Assembly: GCA_024276575.1 (NCBI GenBank)
Contig: JAJRWY010000210.1
Span: 1 to 33,863, forward strand
From: Candidatus Binatota bacterium
Lineage (GTDB): Bacteria; Desulfobacterota; Binatia; UBA1149; CAITLU01
DNA: 33,863 nt
Reading direction: 5' to 3'
The notes beneath the pieces are model-generated. The model was not told the origin of the DNA. It saw only the letters and a program-made list of their open reading frames with translations, and searched no databases. Position numbers and translations under genes: made by a program. Numbering within the stretch: position 1 is the first letter of the stretch; each line of letters begins with the position of its first letter. Below, in pieces: positions 1 through 8,630 of this stretch.

Positions 1-131
1 CGCAGCGATGAGGCCCGCAGGCGTACTAACAGTACGTCGAGGGCCGAAAAGTGGTGAGACGCGAGCCGGCGAGCGGCGAACGGGCCGAGATTGCGGGCGA
101 TTGAGGCTCGTAGCAGAGGTTTCATGAATAA
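1..131. repeat. Structured repeat-like element at the left edge
   Basis: This GC-rich stretch does not read as a gene. It contains a nested inverted repeat: GGCCC (12-16) pairs with GGGCC (41-45), and inside it CGTACT (22-27) pairs with AGTACG (31-36) around a three-base AAC loop. Its right end, GAGGTTTCATGAATAA (116-131), occurs again in inverted orientation at 31729-31744. The word CGCAGGCGTA (16-25) recurs inverted in the gap at 7796-7805. These shared words suggest a dispersed extragenic repeat or the end of a mobile element that begins outside the window. I cannot see a transposase, so the class is unknown. Confidence 0.45.
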
Positions 132-412
132 TGCGGGTTAGCGGTGCTCAATAGAAGGTCTAGCTCCCCGGCTTCCTCTAAAGCGTAAAGGTCGTCACAG
201 CCACCGATGTGGCGGTCTCCGATGAATACCTGCGGCACCGTATGCCGACCCCCGCTACGCTCGCTCATCACCATGCGAGCCTTGGGCCGGAAAGTAACGT
301 CGATCTCTTCGTAGTCCACCCCCTTGGAATCGAGTAGCCGTTTGGCACTACGGCAAAATCCACAGAAACGCGTCGAATAGATAACGATGCGAGGCACGGC
401 CGAATGTTTCAA
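122..412 (-). CDS. grxC: Glutaredoxin (Grx3/GrxC-like)
   Basis: A 96-residue glutaredoxin, a cytoplasmic thiol-disulfide oxidoreductase that uses glutathione to reduce protein disulfides or ribonucleotide reductase. The thioredoxin-fold redox motif CGFC lies at residues 17-20, followed by the conserved TVPQVF cis-proline segment (about 58-63) and GGCDDL (about 70-75), which bind glutathione. Length matches single-domain Grx3 (about 83-95). The first codon used here is TTG; a GTG at 395-397 (Val6, giving MPRIVIY...) fits family N-termini better, and neither has a clear ribosome-binding site. It lies downstream of the glutamate dehydrogenase gene on the same strand, 135 bases away. The last two residues and the stop fall within a 16-base word repeated elsewhere in the window, so the C-terminus may have been set by a repeat insertion. 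Confidence 0.9.
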   Translation of the reverse strand: MKHSAVPRIVIYSTRFCGFCRSAKRLLDSKGVDYEEIDVTFRPKARMVMSERSGGRHTVPQVFIGDRHIGGCDDLYALEEAGELDLLLSTANPHYS

Positions 413-547
413 CGAACCGCGCGCAGTGTCGACCCGGCCTATCGCCCCGGCACGGTAACTTCCGGCCCAGCGGCGCCATTAGCGAAAGCTTGCCGGCAAG
501 TAACAGCGCCGGGGAAGCACTATCGATTAACGCTCTGCTACGAGCCG

Positions 548-1996
548 CTAGCGCAGCGCGAAGTTCAGGTAATAGTCGGCAATCTTCGAGATCGCGAGCA
601 AGAAAGCTGCCGTGCGCAGGTCGGGCACATCGGCGCGCTCGCACCACAGTGCGCGGATGTGCTGGTAGGCCTCACGCATGGTGTCTTCGAGACCCGAGCG
701 CACTAGGTTCAACTCGTCCTGGTCACGCCGCATGCTTTTCTCTATTGCCTCCGGGACTTCGTCCTTAAGAAGCTTCTTGAGCACCGCAAGCTCGCCTTCC
801 CAGCGCGCCGCCTGCATACGCCTCTCCATACGCCCGAAGCGTAGATGGGAGAGGTTCTTGGTCCATTCGAAGTAGGAGACGGTGACACCACCCGCGTTTA
901 GGTAGACATCCGGGATGATAAACTTGCCGGCCGCGCGTAAAATCTCGTCGGCTTCGTAGGTGACCGGCCCGTTGGCGGCTTCCGCGATCATCCGCGCGCG
1001 AATTCGCGGGGCGTTTCCGCTGTGAATCTGCGCCTCCAAAGCCGCCGGAATCAGGATGTCGCAATCGTTCTCCAAGGCCGTGTTGCCATCGCTTTGGAAC
1101 TCCGCAGAGTCGAAACCCTGTAAGCCTCCGTGTTCCTCGAGATGAGCCTTCACCGCGCGAATCGAAAGCCCCTCGTCGTTGAGCAAAGCACCGTCGCGCT
1201 CGATGACGGCGACGATCTTGGCGCCATCCTCTTCTTCGAGGAACTTGGCGGCATGAAAACCGACGTTGCCCAGGCCCTGCACTATCACCCTCTTGCCGCG
1301 CAGCCCTCCCTCGAGACCAGCCGCTGCGACATCCTCGGGATGGCGAAAGAACTCCTGCAGACCGTACTGCACACCCCGGCCGGTAGCCTCTACACGCCCC
1401 TCGATGCCCCCGGCCTGCCGGGGCTTACCGGTAACACAAGCCGATGCGTCGATATCGTCGGGATGAAGAGTGCGGTAGGTCTCGGCTATCCACGCCATCT
1501 CACGCGCACCGGTGCCGATGTCGGGTGCCGGAACGTTCAAGGCCGGCGACAAGTAGTCGCGCTTGTCTAGTTCGAGAGCGAAACGCTGGGTGATCAACTG
1601 CAAATCCTCACGCGAGTACTCGCGAGGATCGATGGCCAGAGCACCCTTGGAACCGCCAAACGGGACGTCGACGACCGCGCATTTGTAGCTCATCAGTGCG
1701 GCCAGCGCCTCGACCTCCTGCTGATTGGCGTAGGGTGCGTAGCGGATCCCGCCCTTTACAGGCAGGCGGTGTTCGCTATGGGTGGCGCGCCAGCCGCGGA
1801 ACAAACGCCAACCCTGGCCCAAACGGACCGAGAAGCGAACTTCATAGACGGAGTTGCAAAGGCGGATCTGCTCGGTCAATCCCGCGGGAAGATCCAGCAA
1901 GGCGGCGGCGCGATTGAACATCGCATCGACGCTCTGCAGGAAACTCGAATCCTTGTGGGCCACCGCCTCGTGGCCCGTCTTCTTATGGCCCGTCAT
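548..1996 (-). CDS. gdhA: Glutamate dehydrogenase (Glu/Leu/Phe/Val dehydrogenase family)
   Basis: NAD(P)-dependent oxidative deamination of glutamate to 2-oxoglutarate and ammonia, or the reverse. The N-terminal substrate domain shows LPVKGGIRY, then the catalytic-lysine segment MSYKCAVVDVPFGGSKGA, then PAPDIGTG with the catalytic aspartate. The segment TGKP...GGIEGRVEATGRGV is characteristic of glutamate dehydrogenases rather than leucine or phenylalanine dehydrogenases. The Rossmann motif GLGNVG follows in the C-terminal half. At 482 residues it is longer than the usual ~420, with extra residues at both ends. I chose the ATG at 1994-1996; a TTG four codons upstream is possible, and neither has a good Shine-Dalgarno. 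The FKBP gene ends only 18 bases upstream on the same strand, so co-transcription is likely. Cofactor preference (NAD or NADP) was not resolved. Confidence 0.92.
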   Translation of the reverse strand: MTGHKKTGHEAVAHKDSSFLQSVDAMFNRAAALLDLPAGLTEQIRLCNSVYEVRFSVRLGQGWRLFRGWRATHSEHRLPVKGGIRYAPYANQQEVEALAALMSYKCAVVDVPFGGSKGALAIDPREYSREDLQLITQRFALELDKRDYLSPALNVPAPDIGTGAREMAWIAETYRTLHPDDIDASACVTGKPRQAGGIEGRVEATGRGVQYGLQEFFRHPEDVAAAGLEGGLRGKRVIVQGLGNVGFHAAKFLEEEDGAKIVAVIERDGALLNDEGLSIRAVKAHLEEHGGLQGFDSAEFQSDGNTALENDCDILIPAALEAQIHSGNAPRIRARMIAEAANGPVTYEADEILRAAGKFIIPDVYLNAGGVTVSYFEWTKNLSHLRFGRMERRMQAARWEGELAVLKKLLKDEVPEAIEKSMRRDQDELNLVRSGLEDTMREAYQHIRALWCERADVPDLRTAAFLLAISKIADYYLNFALR

Positions 1997-2014
1997 CGCC
2001 AACGACAACCGTGC

Positions 2015-2542
2015 TCAGTTGACCTTGAGCAGTTCGACGTCAAATACCAGAGTGGCGTTGGGAGGGATCATCGCTCCAGCGCCACGCTCGCCGTAACCCA
2101 ACTGCGGAGGGATAGTGAAACGATACTTGGCGCCTTCCTTCATCAACTGCAGCCCTTCGGTCCAACCTTTGATCACCCGGTTGAGCGGAAAAGTCGCCGG
2201 TTCGCCGCGCTTGTAGGAACTGTCGAACTCGGTGCCGTCGGTCAGGGTTCCGCGATAATGCACGGTCACCTTGTCGCTCGCCGACGGTGAGGCTCCGCTA
2301 CCCTCATTGAGCACCTCATACTTCAGGCCGCTGGCTGTAGTCACTACCGTCGACGCCGCCGCTGCCGGCTTCGTAGACTTGACCGCCGCCGCTTTCGCTG
2401 CTGCCGAGTCCGCAGACTTCGCCGCTGCCGCATCAGCGGGTTTCACCGCCGCTTTCCCCGCAGCATCTTGTGCGTCCGCAGTGCCGGCGGCCGCAAAAAT
2501 CAAGCAACAAGCAAAGACCAGAACAGATGGGTAACGTTTCAT
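2015..2542 (-). CDS. Secreted FKBP-type peptidyl-prolyl cis-trans isomerase
   Basis: A 175-residue exported proline isomerase that probably helps proteins fold in the periplasm. A signal peptide covers about residues 1-24 (hydrophobic core [14 protein letters not shown], then TADAQ). An Ala/Lys-rich, probably disordered linker follows (about 25-65), then one FKBP domain (about 70-175) with [37 protein letters not shown] and [14 protein letters not shown]. These are the core strands and active-site loop of the family. The reading frame is open upstream to 2836, but the signal peptide and an AGGAAGAGG ribosome-binding site just ahead of the ATG fix the start at 2542. The gene is the first of a leftward run with glutamate dehydrogenase. 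The linker resembles the low-complexity spacers of MIP-like FKBPs. Confidence 0.93.
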   Translation of the reverse strand: MKRYPSVLVFACCLIFAAAGTADAQDAAGKAAVKPADAAAAKSADSAAAKAAAVKSTKPAAAASTVVTTASGLKYEVLNEGSGASPSASDKVTVHYRGTLTDGTEFDSSYKRGEPATFPLNRVIKGWTEGLQLMKEGAKYRFTIPPQLGYGERGAGAMIPPNATLVFDVELLKVN

Positions 2543-2960
2543 ACCTCTTCCTTGTGATACCGGTGCTCCCGCAATCCCCGGCCGCTCCCGGCGGCCGGCA
2601 ACGCGGCACCCGCTAGAATAACAGTAGCCGTTACTATGCATGAATCCTGCATTAAACCCCATGATCACTCTCAAAGCGAGAAATCGTGAAATTGGAGACG
2701 GGTAGCTATTCGAGTGAACTCGAGGACGGATAGCAGATTCGAAAGCGCGCCTCGATACACCTGCCGCGACTCGGGTTTGATGGGTGCGGCTCGATACACC
2801 TGCCGCGACTCGGGACCGAACGCGAGAGCCTCGCACACCGGAATCTCACCGGCGTGGCCCTCACCGGCGCTGTACCTTCACGTGGCGAAAAGCTACTGTG
2901 GCGTTCGCGAACGCCGTCCCGGCCCCTTGTTGACGTACAGGACGCGCGAAGCGGCGATTG
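2543..2960. other. Divergent intergenic region between the FKBP and histidine kinase genes
   Basis: This 418-base gap should carry promoters for the leftward FKBP run and the rightward kinase/typA run. I see no convincing small gene in it. It contains a 25-base exact direct repeat (entry at 2751-2814) and a short dyad, CGAGTGAACTCG. I could not assign -35/-10 boxes with confidence. Confidence 0.5.
2751..2814. repeat. Two exact copies of a 25-bp direct repeat
   Basis: The 25-base unit beginning CTCGATACACCTGCCGCGAC occurs at 2751-2775 and, unchanged, at 2790-2814, a period of 39 bases. The copies sit about 150-210 bases ahead of the histidine kinase start and about 210-270 bases ahead of the FKBP start. 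Paired identical sites between divergent genes can be regulator sites, but a slipped duplication of a dispersed repeat is equally possible. Confidence 0.8.
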
Positions 2961-4403
2961 ATGAACGAACGAAAGCGGCTGCTATACCTCATCTTGGTGA
3001 TGTTGAACGTCGCTTTGATCGTCGGCGGAATCGCCATGTACGCGCTCTACAATGCGGCCATCAACGCCGAACGCGACCGCCTGCTCTCAACCGTACAAAG
3101 CCAGGCACACCTGATATCGTCAATCGCGCGCTTTACCGCCGCCCACGGCCAAGGCTATCCGGGCGGACCGGAAGCCGCGATACTCACTCAGATCCGCGAC
3201 GCCCACCGCAACTACAGGCAGTTCGGTGAAACCGGCGAGTTCACGCTCGCCCGCCGCCGCGGCAACGAAATCGTATGGTTGGTCAGCCATCGCCTCTCGG
3301 AACTCGAGCAACCGCCGCCGACCCCCATCGATTCAGGGCTCGCACAACCCATGGTTCTGGCGCTTTCGGGAAAGTGGGGAACCATCATCGGCCGCGACTA
3401 CAGAGGCGCCGAAGTGGTGGCCGCCTTCCAACCGCTGCCCGAGTTGGGGATCGGCATTGTCACCAAGATCGACTTGGCGGAAGTCAGGAAACCCTTCATT
3501 CGCGCTGCGTTGACCAACCTACCCGCAGCCTTGCTGGTGGTGTTGTTGGGCTCGGTAGTGTTCCTGAGCATCAGCAATCCGATGATACGCAGGCTCGAAG
3601 AACTCTACGAAACCGCCACTCGCGAGCTAAGCGACCGCAAGCGCGCCGAAGCCAAAATGGCGGAACTCCAACAACTCGCACAGCGGCGCGAGCGGCTGGC
3701 CGACATCGGCGCGATCACGGCAGAAATCGTCCACGATCTCGGCAGCCCGCTGTCGGGCCTTTCAATGCAGGCCCAGTTGCTGCGCCGGCGCATGGCGCGC
3801 GGAGATTACGACCGCGAGAAGATCGGGCAATCGGCGGATCGCATCGTGAACATCACCAACCGGCTCGACGCTCTGATCCGCGACTTCACCGGTTTCGCGC
3901 GCGACCAGACCTTGGAACTCGAAGAGTTCTCGCTCGATGAATTCCTCACCGAAATCATCGAGCTGTGGGAGCAGCAAGGCGCGCAGCAGGGCATCGAAAT
4001 TACCCTGGGAAAGATCGAGCGCCCCCTTAGGATCAAAGCCGACAAAGGAAAACTCCACCGCATCCTCGACAACCTGATAAAAAACGCTATCGAAGCCATT
4101 GGAGACAGTGGCGGAAAAGTGCTCATCGGTTTGGCTAAAGTTGAAGACGGACGCGTGGAAATATCGGTCGAAGACAATGGTCCGGGCGTAGCCGCTGACA
4201 TTGACGTATTCGGCTTGTTCAAGACCACCAAAGCCGAAGGGACGGGAGTCGGGTTGGCCATCGTCAAGCAGTTGGCGGAAGCCCACGGCGGCTTCGTCTC
4301 TTACGAGCCGGCTTCACCGCACGGGACCATCTTCCGCGTCGAGTTGCCGGTTGAAGGCCCTATCTCGCCGATCGTTCCCGGCAAGGGCGCAGGCAGCGCC
4401 TGA
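2961..4403 (+). CDS. Membrane sensor histidine kinase (orphan)
   Basis: A 480-residue inner-membrane two-component sensor kinase. A transmembrane helix lies at about residues 8-30, followed by a periplasmic sensor region of about 150 residues (type not recognised). A second helix ([16 protein letters not shown], about 192-207) leads into a charged, probably coiled-coil stretch. The dimerisation/phosphoacceptor segment [13 protein letters not shown] has phosphorylatable His258. The ATP-binding domain shows an N box ([11 protein letters not shown]), a G1 box (VEDNGPGV) and a G2 box ([12 protein letters not shown]). The ATG at 2961 directly follows an in-frame TTG; no strong ribosome-binding site is visible. 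No response regulator gene is adjacent. The typA gene starts 70 bases downstream on the same strand and may be co-transcribed. Signal and partner are unknown. Confidence 0.9.
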   Translation: MNERKRLLYLILVMLNVALIVGGIAMYALYNAAINAERDRLLSTVQSQAHLISSIARFTAAHGQGYPGGPEAAILTQIRDAHRNYRQFGETGEFTLARRRGNEIVWLVSHRLSELEQPPPTPIDSGLAQPMVLALSGKWGTIIGRDYRGAEVVAAFQPLPELGIGIVTKIDLAEVRKPFIRAALTNLPAALLVVLLGSVVFLSISNPMIRRLEELYETATRELSDRKRAEAKMAELQQLAQRRERLADIGAITAEIVHDLGSPLSGLSMQAQLLRRRMARGDYDREKIGQSADRIVNITNRLDALIRDFTGFARDQTLELEEFSLDEFLTEIIELWEQQGAQQGIEITLGKIERPLRIKADKGKLHRILDNLIKNAIEAIGDSGGKVLIGLAKVEDGRVEISVEDNGPGVAADIDVFGLFKTTKAEGTGVGLAIVKQLAEAHGGFVSYEPASPHGTIFRVELPVEGPISPIVPGKGAGSA

Positions 4404-4473
4404 ATCCACACCGATGAACATAGATGAACCGGACTGCGGTAGCGCACACGCCCGGGCGGAGAAGTATTCAGAA

Positions 4474-6276
4474 ATGAGACAAGACGTTCGTAACGTCGCG
4501 ATAATCGCGCATGTCGATCATGGCAAAACCACTTTGGTCGACGCGCTATTGCACCAAAGCGGAATCTTTCGCGCCAATCAACAGGTGGCCGAACGGGTAA
4601 TGGACTCCTTCGATCTCGAGCGTGAACGCGGGATCACCATCTTGGCCAAGAACACCGCCATCGAATACCACGGCACCGTGATCAACATAGTAGACACGCC
4701 GGGACACGCCGACTTCGGCGGTGAAGTGGAGCGCACGCTGGCAATGGTCGACGGAGTCATGCTGCTCGTTGACGCTTCGGAAGGGCCGCTGCCACAGACC
4801 CGTTTCGTATTGCAAAAGGCCTTGTCCTTGGGCTTGGCACCGATAGTTTGTATCAACAAGATCGACCGCTCCGACGCCCGCAGCAACGAGGTGCTCGATG
4901 AAGTCTACGACCTGTTCATCGATCTCGGTGCCAACGACGCACAATTGGAGTTTCCGGTGGTCTACACCAACGCCAAAGCGGGCATAGCTTTAAAAAGCCT
5001 GGATGCCCAAGGCAGCGACCTGCGTCCCTTGCTCGACTTGATAGTAGGAGCGCTACCGGCCCCTGGCGGAGATCCTGAGGCCCCGCTGCGTTTCCAGTGC
5101 AACAACCTAGACTATGACGATTATATCGGGCGCCTGGCCATCGGACGCATCAAACAAGGCTGTATCCGCAAAGGATCCACACTAACGCTTTGCCATCCGG
5201 AGCAACCCGACCGCAACGTCAAATTGACGCGGATATACCGCTGGCACGGACTCGAGCGAAGACAGTGCGATGGCGCTGCGGCTGGAGACCTCGTAGCGAT
5301 CGCAGGCATCGAGGACATCAGCATCGGAGACACGCTATGCGACCTCGAACACGCCGACCCGCTTCCACCCATACGCGTAGATGAACCTACCATCGCGATG
5401 ATATTCGGGGCTAACACCGGGCCCTGGGCCGGCCGCGAAGGCCGTTTCGTCACCTCTAGGCAGATACGCGAGCGCCTGGTGCAAGAGCAGCGCCGTAACG
5501 TAAGCCTGCGCATCGACGATACCGACTCACCCGAGGCCATGCAGGTCACCGGCCGCGGAGAGCTGCAACTGGCGGTGCTGATAGAAACCATGCGTCGCGA
5601 AGGCTACGAGTTGCAGGTTTCCAAACCTCGTGTGGTGACCCGGGATATCGACGGAGCAGTCCATGAACCGATGGAAATGCTGGTAGTGGATGTCGCCGAG
5701 GATTACGTCGGCGTGGTCTCTCAACTCCTGGCTTTACGGCGCGGCAAGATGACCAAGATGAATCCCGCCGGGTCGGGGCGCTCGCGGCTGGAGTTTCGCA
5801 TTCCCTCGCGCGGCTTGATCGGCCTACGCTCGCGCTTTCTGAGCGAGACCCGCGGCACCGGTATCATCAACGCGTTGTTCGACGGCTGGGCACCGTGGCA
5901 AGGCGATATTCAAGCGCGCATAAACGGCGCGATGGTTGCCGACCGCGAAGGGACCGCCACACCCTACTCGGTTTTCCACATGCAGGAACGCGGAACGCTG
6001 TTCGTAGCCCCGGGCACCCGCGTTTACGAAGGTATGGTGGTGGGCGAGTACTCGCGCCGCAGTGAACTCAACGTCAACTTGTGCCGGGAAAAGAAGCTCA
6101 CCAACATCCGCGCCGCCGGCCGTGATGAAAACGTCGTCATCACCCCTCACGCCGAGATGGGCCTGGAAGCCGCGCTCGAGTGGATAGACGACGATGAGTT
6201 GGTCGAAATCACGCCGAAGTCCATACGGTTGAGAAAGCGCATCCTGAAACAGAACAAAAGACCTAGCCGGCGTTGA
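4474..6276 (+). CDS. typA: Ribosome-associated translational GTPase TypA/BipA
   Basis: A 600-residue translational GTPase of the EF-G superfamily that binds the ribosome and supports 50S assembly and growth under cold or stress. The G domain shows the P-loop AHVDHGKTT (about residues 12-20), the switch I segment ERGITI, the G3 box [13 protein letters not shown] and the G4 box NKID. A beta-barrel domain II, EF-G-like domains III and V, and the BipA-specific C-terminal region ([16 protein letters not shown], then [16 protein letters not shown]) follow. Length fits the family (about 600-610). The frame is open far upstream into the kinase gene, but family alignment and a GGAG at 4457-4460 support the ATG at 4474; an ATG at 4414 is the alternative. 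The 3' end overlaps the convergent phosphofructokinase gene by 14 bases. Confidence 0.97.
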   Translation: MRQDVRNVAIIAHVDHGKTTLVDALLHQSGIFRANQQVAERVMDSFDLERERGITILAKNTAIEYHGTVINIVDTPGHADFGGEVERTLAMVDGVMLLVDASEGPLPQTRFVLQKALSLGLAPIVCINKIDRSDARSNEVLDEVYDLFIDLGANDAQLEFPVVYTNAKAGIALKSLDAQGSDLRPLLDLIVGALPAPGGDPEAPLRFQCNNLDYDDYIGRLAIGRIKQGCIRKGSTLTLCHPEQPDRNVKLTRIYRWHGLERRQCDGAAAGDLVAIAGIEDISIGDTLCDLEHADPLPPIRVDEPTIAMIFGANTGPWAGREGRFVTSRQIRERLVQEQRRNVSLRIDDTDSPEAMQVTGRGELQLAVLIETMRREGYELQVSKPRVVTRDIDGAVHEPMEMLVVDVAEDYVGVVSQLLALRRGKMTKMNPAGSGRSRLEFRIPSRGLIGLRSRFLSETRGTGIINALFDGWAPWQGDIQARINGAMVADREGTATPYSVFHMQERGTLFVAPGTRVYEGMVVGEYSRRSELNVNLCREKKLTNIRAAGRDENVVITPHAEMGLEAALEWIDDDELVEITPKSIRLRKRILKQNKRPSRR

Positions 6277-7552
6277 TCAGACGCAACGGGACCGGTTCAC
6301 TCTCGGTCAGATACTCGAAACGAGCGCGGAATTCTTCGGCGTCGAGCCCCGCGGCAGCGGCGATCTCTAGTAGTCGGCTCTCGTCGCTGAAATCCTCCTT
6401 GCGTAGCCTGATCATGTAACGGCGGGCGATTGCGTAATGAGTAGATTCCAAGTCCACCACGCGGACCTTGGTGACGCCGCTATCGGGATCGATCAGGTCC
6501 GCAAAGGGTATCGGCACGAAATGCCCTCCTTGCATCGAGACCATCGCGCCATGGCCGCCCTCGAGCAGGTACTTGGCGGCGCAGTAGCCCAGATCACGCG
6601 TATACTCCATATCCGAAGGAATGGGGTCGGCGCAGCGCAACTCGTAGCCGATATCCTTACTCACCACCGTGGTATCTATGCCCAACTCGGCGAGCTTCGC
6701 TTTGACACGAGTCTTGAGTAATTGGCCGATGTCGACTTCGGAGATACGCACGTGCCCATGGGCGTCTCTTTCCACGTCGGCAAGGCCCTCGAGGTCGGCC
6801 GGATCGATACTCAAGACCACACCTTCTGCGATCACCGCAACGCCGTGGCGACGGCCCTCGGCACGGCGCTTGATGATCGCACCGGCCAGGGTATCAACGA
6901 AAACCGTCAACGGAGTGCCCTCGAGCCCGAACTCTTCGGGAATCAGCGTCAATGTCGCGCCCGCGCACTTACCGATACCCAGTGCCAAGTGCCCGGCCTT
7001 GCGCCCCATGGCCACGACGAAGTACCAACGCGAAGTCGTGAACGCGTCCGTCATCAGATTTTTCACAATTTCGGAACCGATATGGCGGGCCGTTCGGAAG
7101 CCAAAAGTGTCGATGTTGGGGGGCAGGTCGAGATCGTTGTCTATGGTCTTGGGCACATGGACCACGCGCAGGCTTTCGCCCGCTGCAGCCTCTACTTTCA
7201 TGGCGGAATACGCAGTGTCGTCTCCTCCGATGGTGATCAGATCGGTTACGCGCAAAGTTGCCAGGGTTGAAACCACACGCGACAAAGCCGCCGCATCCTT
7301 GGTGGGATTGGCCCGCGAAGTGCCGATCACTGATCCTCCCCGGAAATGCAAGCGGCTGACGTCGTCTATCTCCAAAGGCTCTACGCAATCAGTATCGCCC
7401 TTCATCAAGCGTTCGAAACCGTCACGCACGCCCAACACCGGCACACCCGCCAGGCGGCAACGAATCGTCGCCGCGGCGATAACGCTGTTGATGCCCGGCG
7501 CCGGCCCGCCGCCGACGATCAAGGCAATCTTTCTTCCCTTGTATTCTTCCAT
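6263..7552 (-). CDS. 6-phosphofructokinase, probably PPi-dependent
   Basis: A 429-residue phosphofructokinase that phosphorylates fructose 6-phosphate to the 1,6-bisphosphate in glycolysis. The N-terminus has the nucleotide-loop variant GGGPAPGIN (residues 14-22), then GGDD (109-112) and PKTIDND (134-140). In this family an Asp in the second acidic position of GGDD (Gly in ATP enzymes, GGDG) and a Lys in PKTIDND (Gly in ATP enzymes, PGTIDND) are the established markers of pyrophosphate use. That would make the reaction reversible. MGRKAGHLA, the fructose-6-phosphate-binding region, follows. The start is set by [16 protein letters not shown] and an AGAGG ribosome-binding site about 8 bases ahead; the frame runs on upstream without homologous sequence. 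ATP use is not excluded by sequence alone. Confidence 0.93.
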   Translation of the reverse strand: MEEYKGRKIALIVGGGPAPGINSVIAAATIRCRLAGVPVLGVRDGFERLMKGDTDCVEPLEIDDVSRLHFRGGSVIGTSRANPTKDAAALSRVVSTLATLRVTDLITIGGDDTAYSAMKVEAAAGESLRVVHVPKTIDNDLDLPPNIDTFGFRTARHIGSEIVKNLMTDAFTTSRWYFVVAMGRKAGHLALGIGKCAGATLTLIPEEFGLEGTPLTVFVDTLAGAIIKRRAEGRRHGVAVIAEGVVLSIDPADLEGLADVERDAHGHVRISEVDIGQLLKTRVKAKLAELGIDTTVVSKDIGYELRCADPIPSDMEYTRDLGYCAAKYLLEGGHGAMVSMQGGHFVPIPFADLIDPDSGVTKVRVVDLESTHYAIARRYMIRLRKEDFSDESRLLEIAAAAGLDAEEFRARFEYLTESEPVPLRLINAG

Positions 7553-7933
7553 GGTCCGAACCTCTGCACCCCATGAATGGGCGATTCCGCTTCGTAAGAC
7601 ACGGTTTTGAACGAGCCACAAGGGCCACGGCCACGAAACGACCGGGCCGGCGCCCGCATACGAAAAGAATCGTCGAATCCCTACGGTCTTGCCCGTTGAA
7701 GACCCCTCTGCCGTCGCTACGTACCGGCCTTCGGCCCGGTCTCTTCACAGGCTCGATGTCTCGCCGCTCGCTGCCGGACCCCTACACCTCGCCACTACGC
7801 CTGCGGTTTCCCGCCTGGATCCCGGACCGAATATTGCCACATGCCTCGGTCCGTAGTTTTTCAACAGGCTGTATAGAGAAAACAATGGACAATGCAGGTG
7901 GCGGAAACAACGCGTGACCGCGCCGCGAAGAGA
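7553..7933. other. Gap of 381 bases with repeat-like sequence
   Basis: No convincing gene is present between the phosphofructokinase start and the end of the next leftward gene. Read on the minus strand it resembles the left-edge element, sharing CGCAGGCGTA (7796-7805 inverted) and words such as GAGCGGCGA and GGGCCGA. It also carries a hairpin followed by five T residues (entry at 7823-7861). I interpret it as extragenic repeat debris plus the phosphofructokinase promoter region. Confidence 0.45.
7823..7861 (+). terminator. Terminator-like hairpin with T tract, orphan orientation
   Basis: CGGACCGA (7823-7830) and TCGGTCCG (7846-7853) form a perfect 8-bp stem around a 15-base loop, followed after TAG by TTTTT (7857-7861). 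This is the shape of an intrinsic terminator on the plus strand, but no rightward gene lies immediately upstream; both flanking genes run leftward. It may belong to a repeat element rather than ending a transcript. Confidence 0.35.
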
Positions 7934-8491
7934 TCAAGGCCGCGCGTTCACCGCGACTACGGGGGTCCAGATGCCGAGTTGGCAACGCCAGCCGTCTTCG
8001 TGCGATTTCCAAATCGCCACGTAGCGGCCGCTGTCGCCAGACTCCCCGTCCGAACGCGACGGCATACCATAGGTGCCGATCTCATAGGCGACGTCGCCAA
8101 TGGTGACGACGTCGAGAGTTTCCAGCGACGGCGCCCCGGCACCGAGGCTGTGCTGGCCGGCGAAATACTCGATAATACTCGCACGTCCCTCCAAGGTAGC
8201 CGAGGAGCCCAAAGACAAGGAGGCATCGGGGGAGTAGAACTCGGCCATGGCCCGGGTGTCCCCGCGCCGGTAAGCCTCGCTCCAGGATCTGTTCGCAGAT
8301 TCTATGAAACTGCGGGCGGCTTCCGGATCGGCATCCACTGCTGCATGCCGCCTCGACTCGGAGGCGGCAGGGACGGCAGAAGCGGCCGGACCCGCAGACG
8401 CCGTGCGCGCCGACGACGCAGTCCGCTCCGCATACACGGACGCTCCCAGGAGCAACGGCACCAATGCCAAGACTAACGTAAAACCCTTCAT
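7934..8491 (-). CDS. Secreted SnoaL/DUF4440-like protein (NTF2 fold)
   Basis: A 185-residue exported protein. A signal peptide spans about residues 1-21 (FTLVLALVPLLLGASVYA), followed by an Ala/Ser-rich spacer (about 22-50). One small alpha/beta-barrel domain follows, with the hallmark pattern SWSEAYRRGDTRAMAEFYSPDASL and a late strand SGRYVAIWKSHEDGWRCQLGIW. This pattern is typical of DUF4440/SnoaL-like NTF2-fold proteins, which range from ketosteroid-isomerase-like enzymes to ligand-binding proteins, so the exact function cannot be given. The ATG at 8489-8491 has GGAG five bases ahead; an in-frame ATG five codons upstream exists but lies before the ribosome-binding site. It stands alone, flanked by gaps of 381 and 139 bases. 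Confidence 0.82.
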   Translation of the reverse strand: MKGFTLVLALVPLLLGASVYAERTASSARTASAGPAASAVPAASESRRHAAVDADPEAARSFIESANRSWSEAYRRGDTRAMAEFYSPDASLSLGSSATLEGRASIIEYFAGQHSLGAGAPSLETLDVVTIGDVAYEIGTYGMPSRSDGESGDSGRYVAIWKSHEDGWRCQLGIWTPVVAVNARP

Positions 8492-8630
8492 GCAACTCCG
8501 ATCCAACTGCCATGCTAACCCGGCGACACCGCGAGAGGTAGAGGATCAGCAGCAATAGCGTCACGCTCGGAATCGTCGAGCCAAGCCTTGCCGGTTTGAA
8601 CCGCCGCGGGCGCCGTGTTGGACTTCGGCG

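Noticed and set aside
488-499. Perfect 12-base palindrome CTTGCCGGCAAG near the glutamate dehydrogenase stop
   Set aside because: Too short and GC-rich to distinguish from chance, with no T tract; not supported as a terminator or operator.
2543-2836. N-terminal extension of the FKBP reading frame
   Set aside because: The extension contains the direct repeat and has no homology; the signal peptide and ribosome-binding site place the start at 2542.
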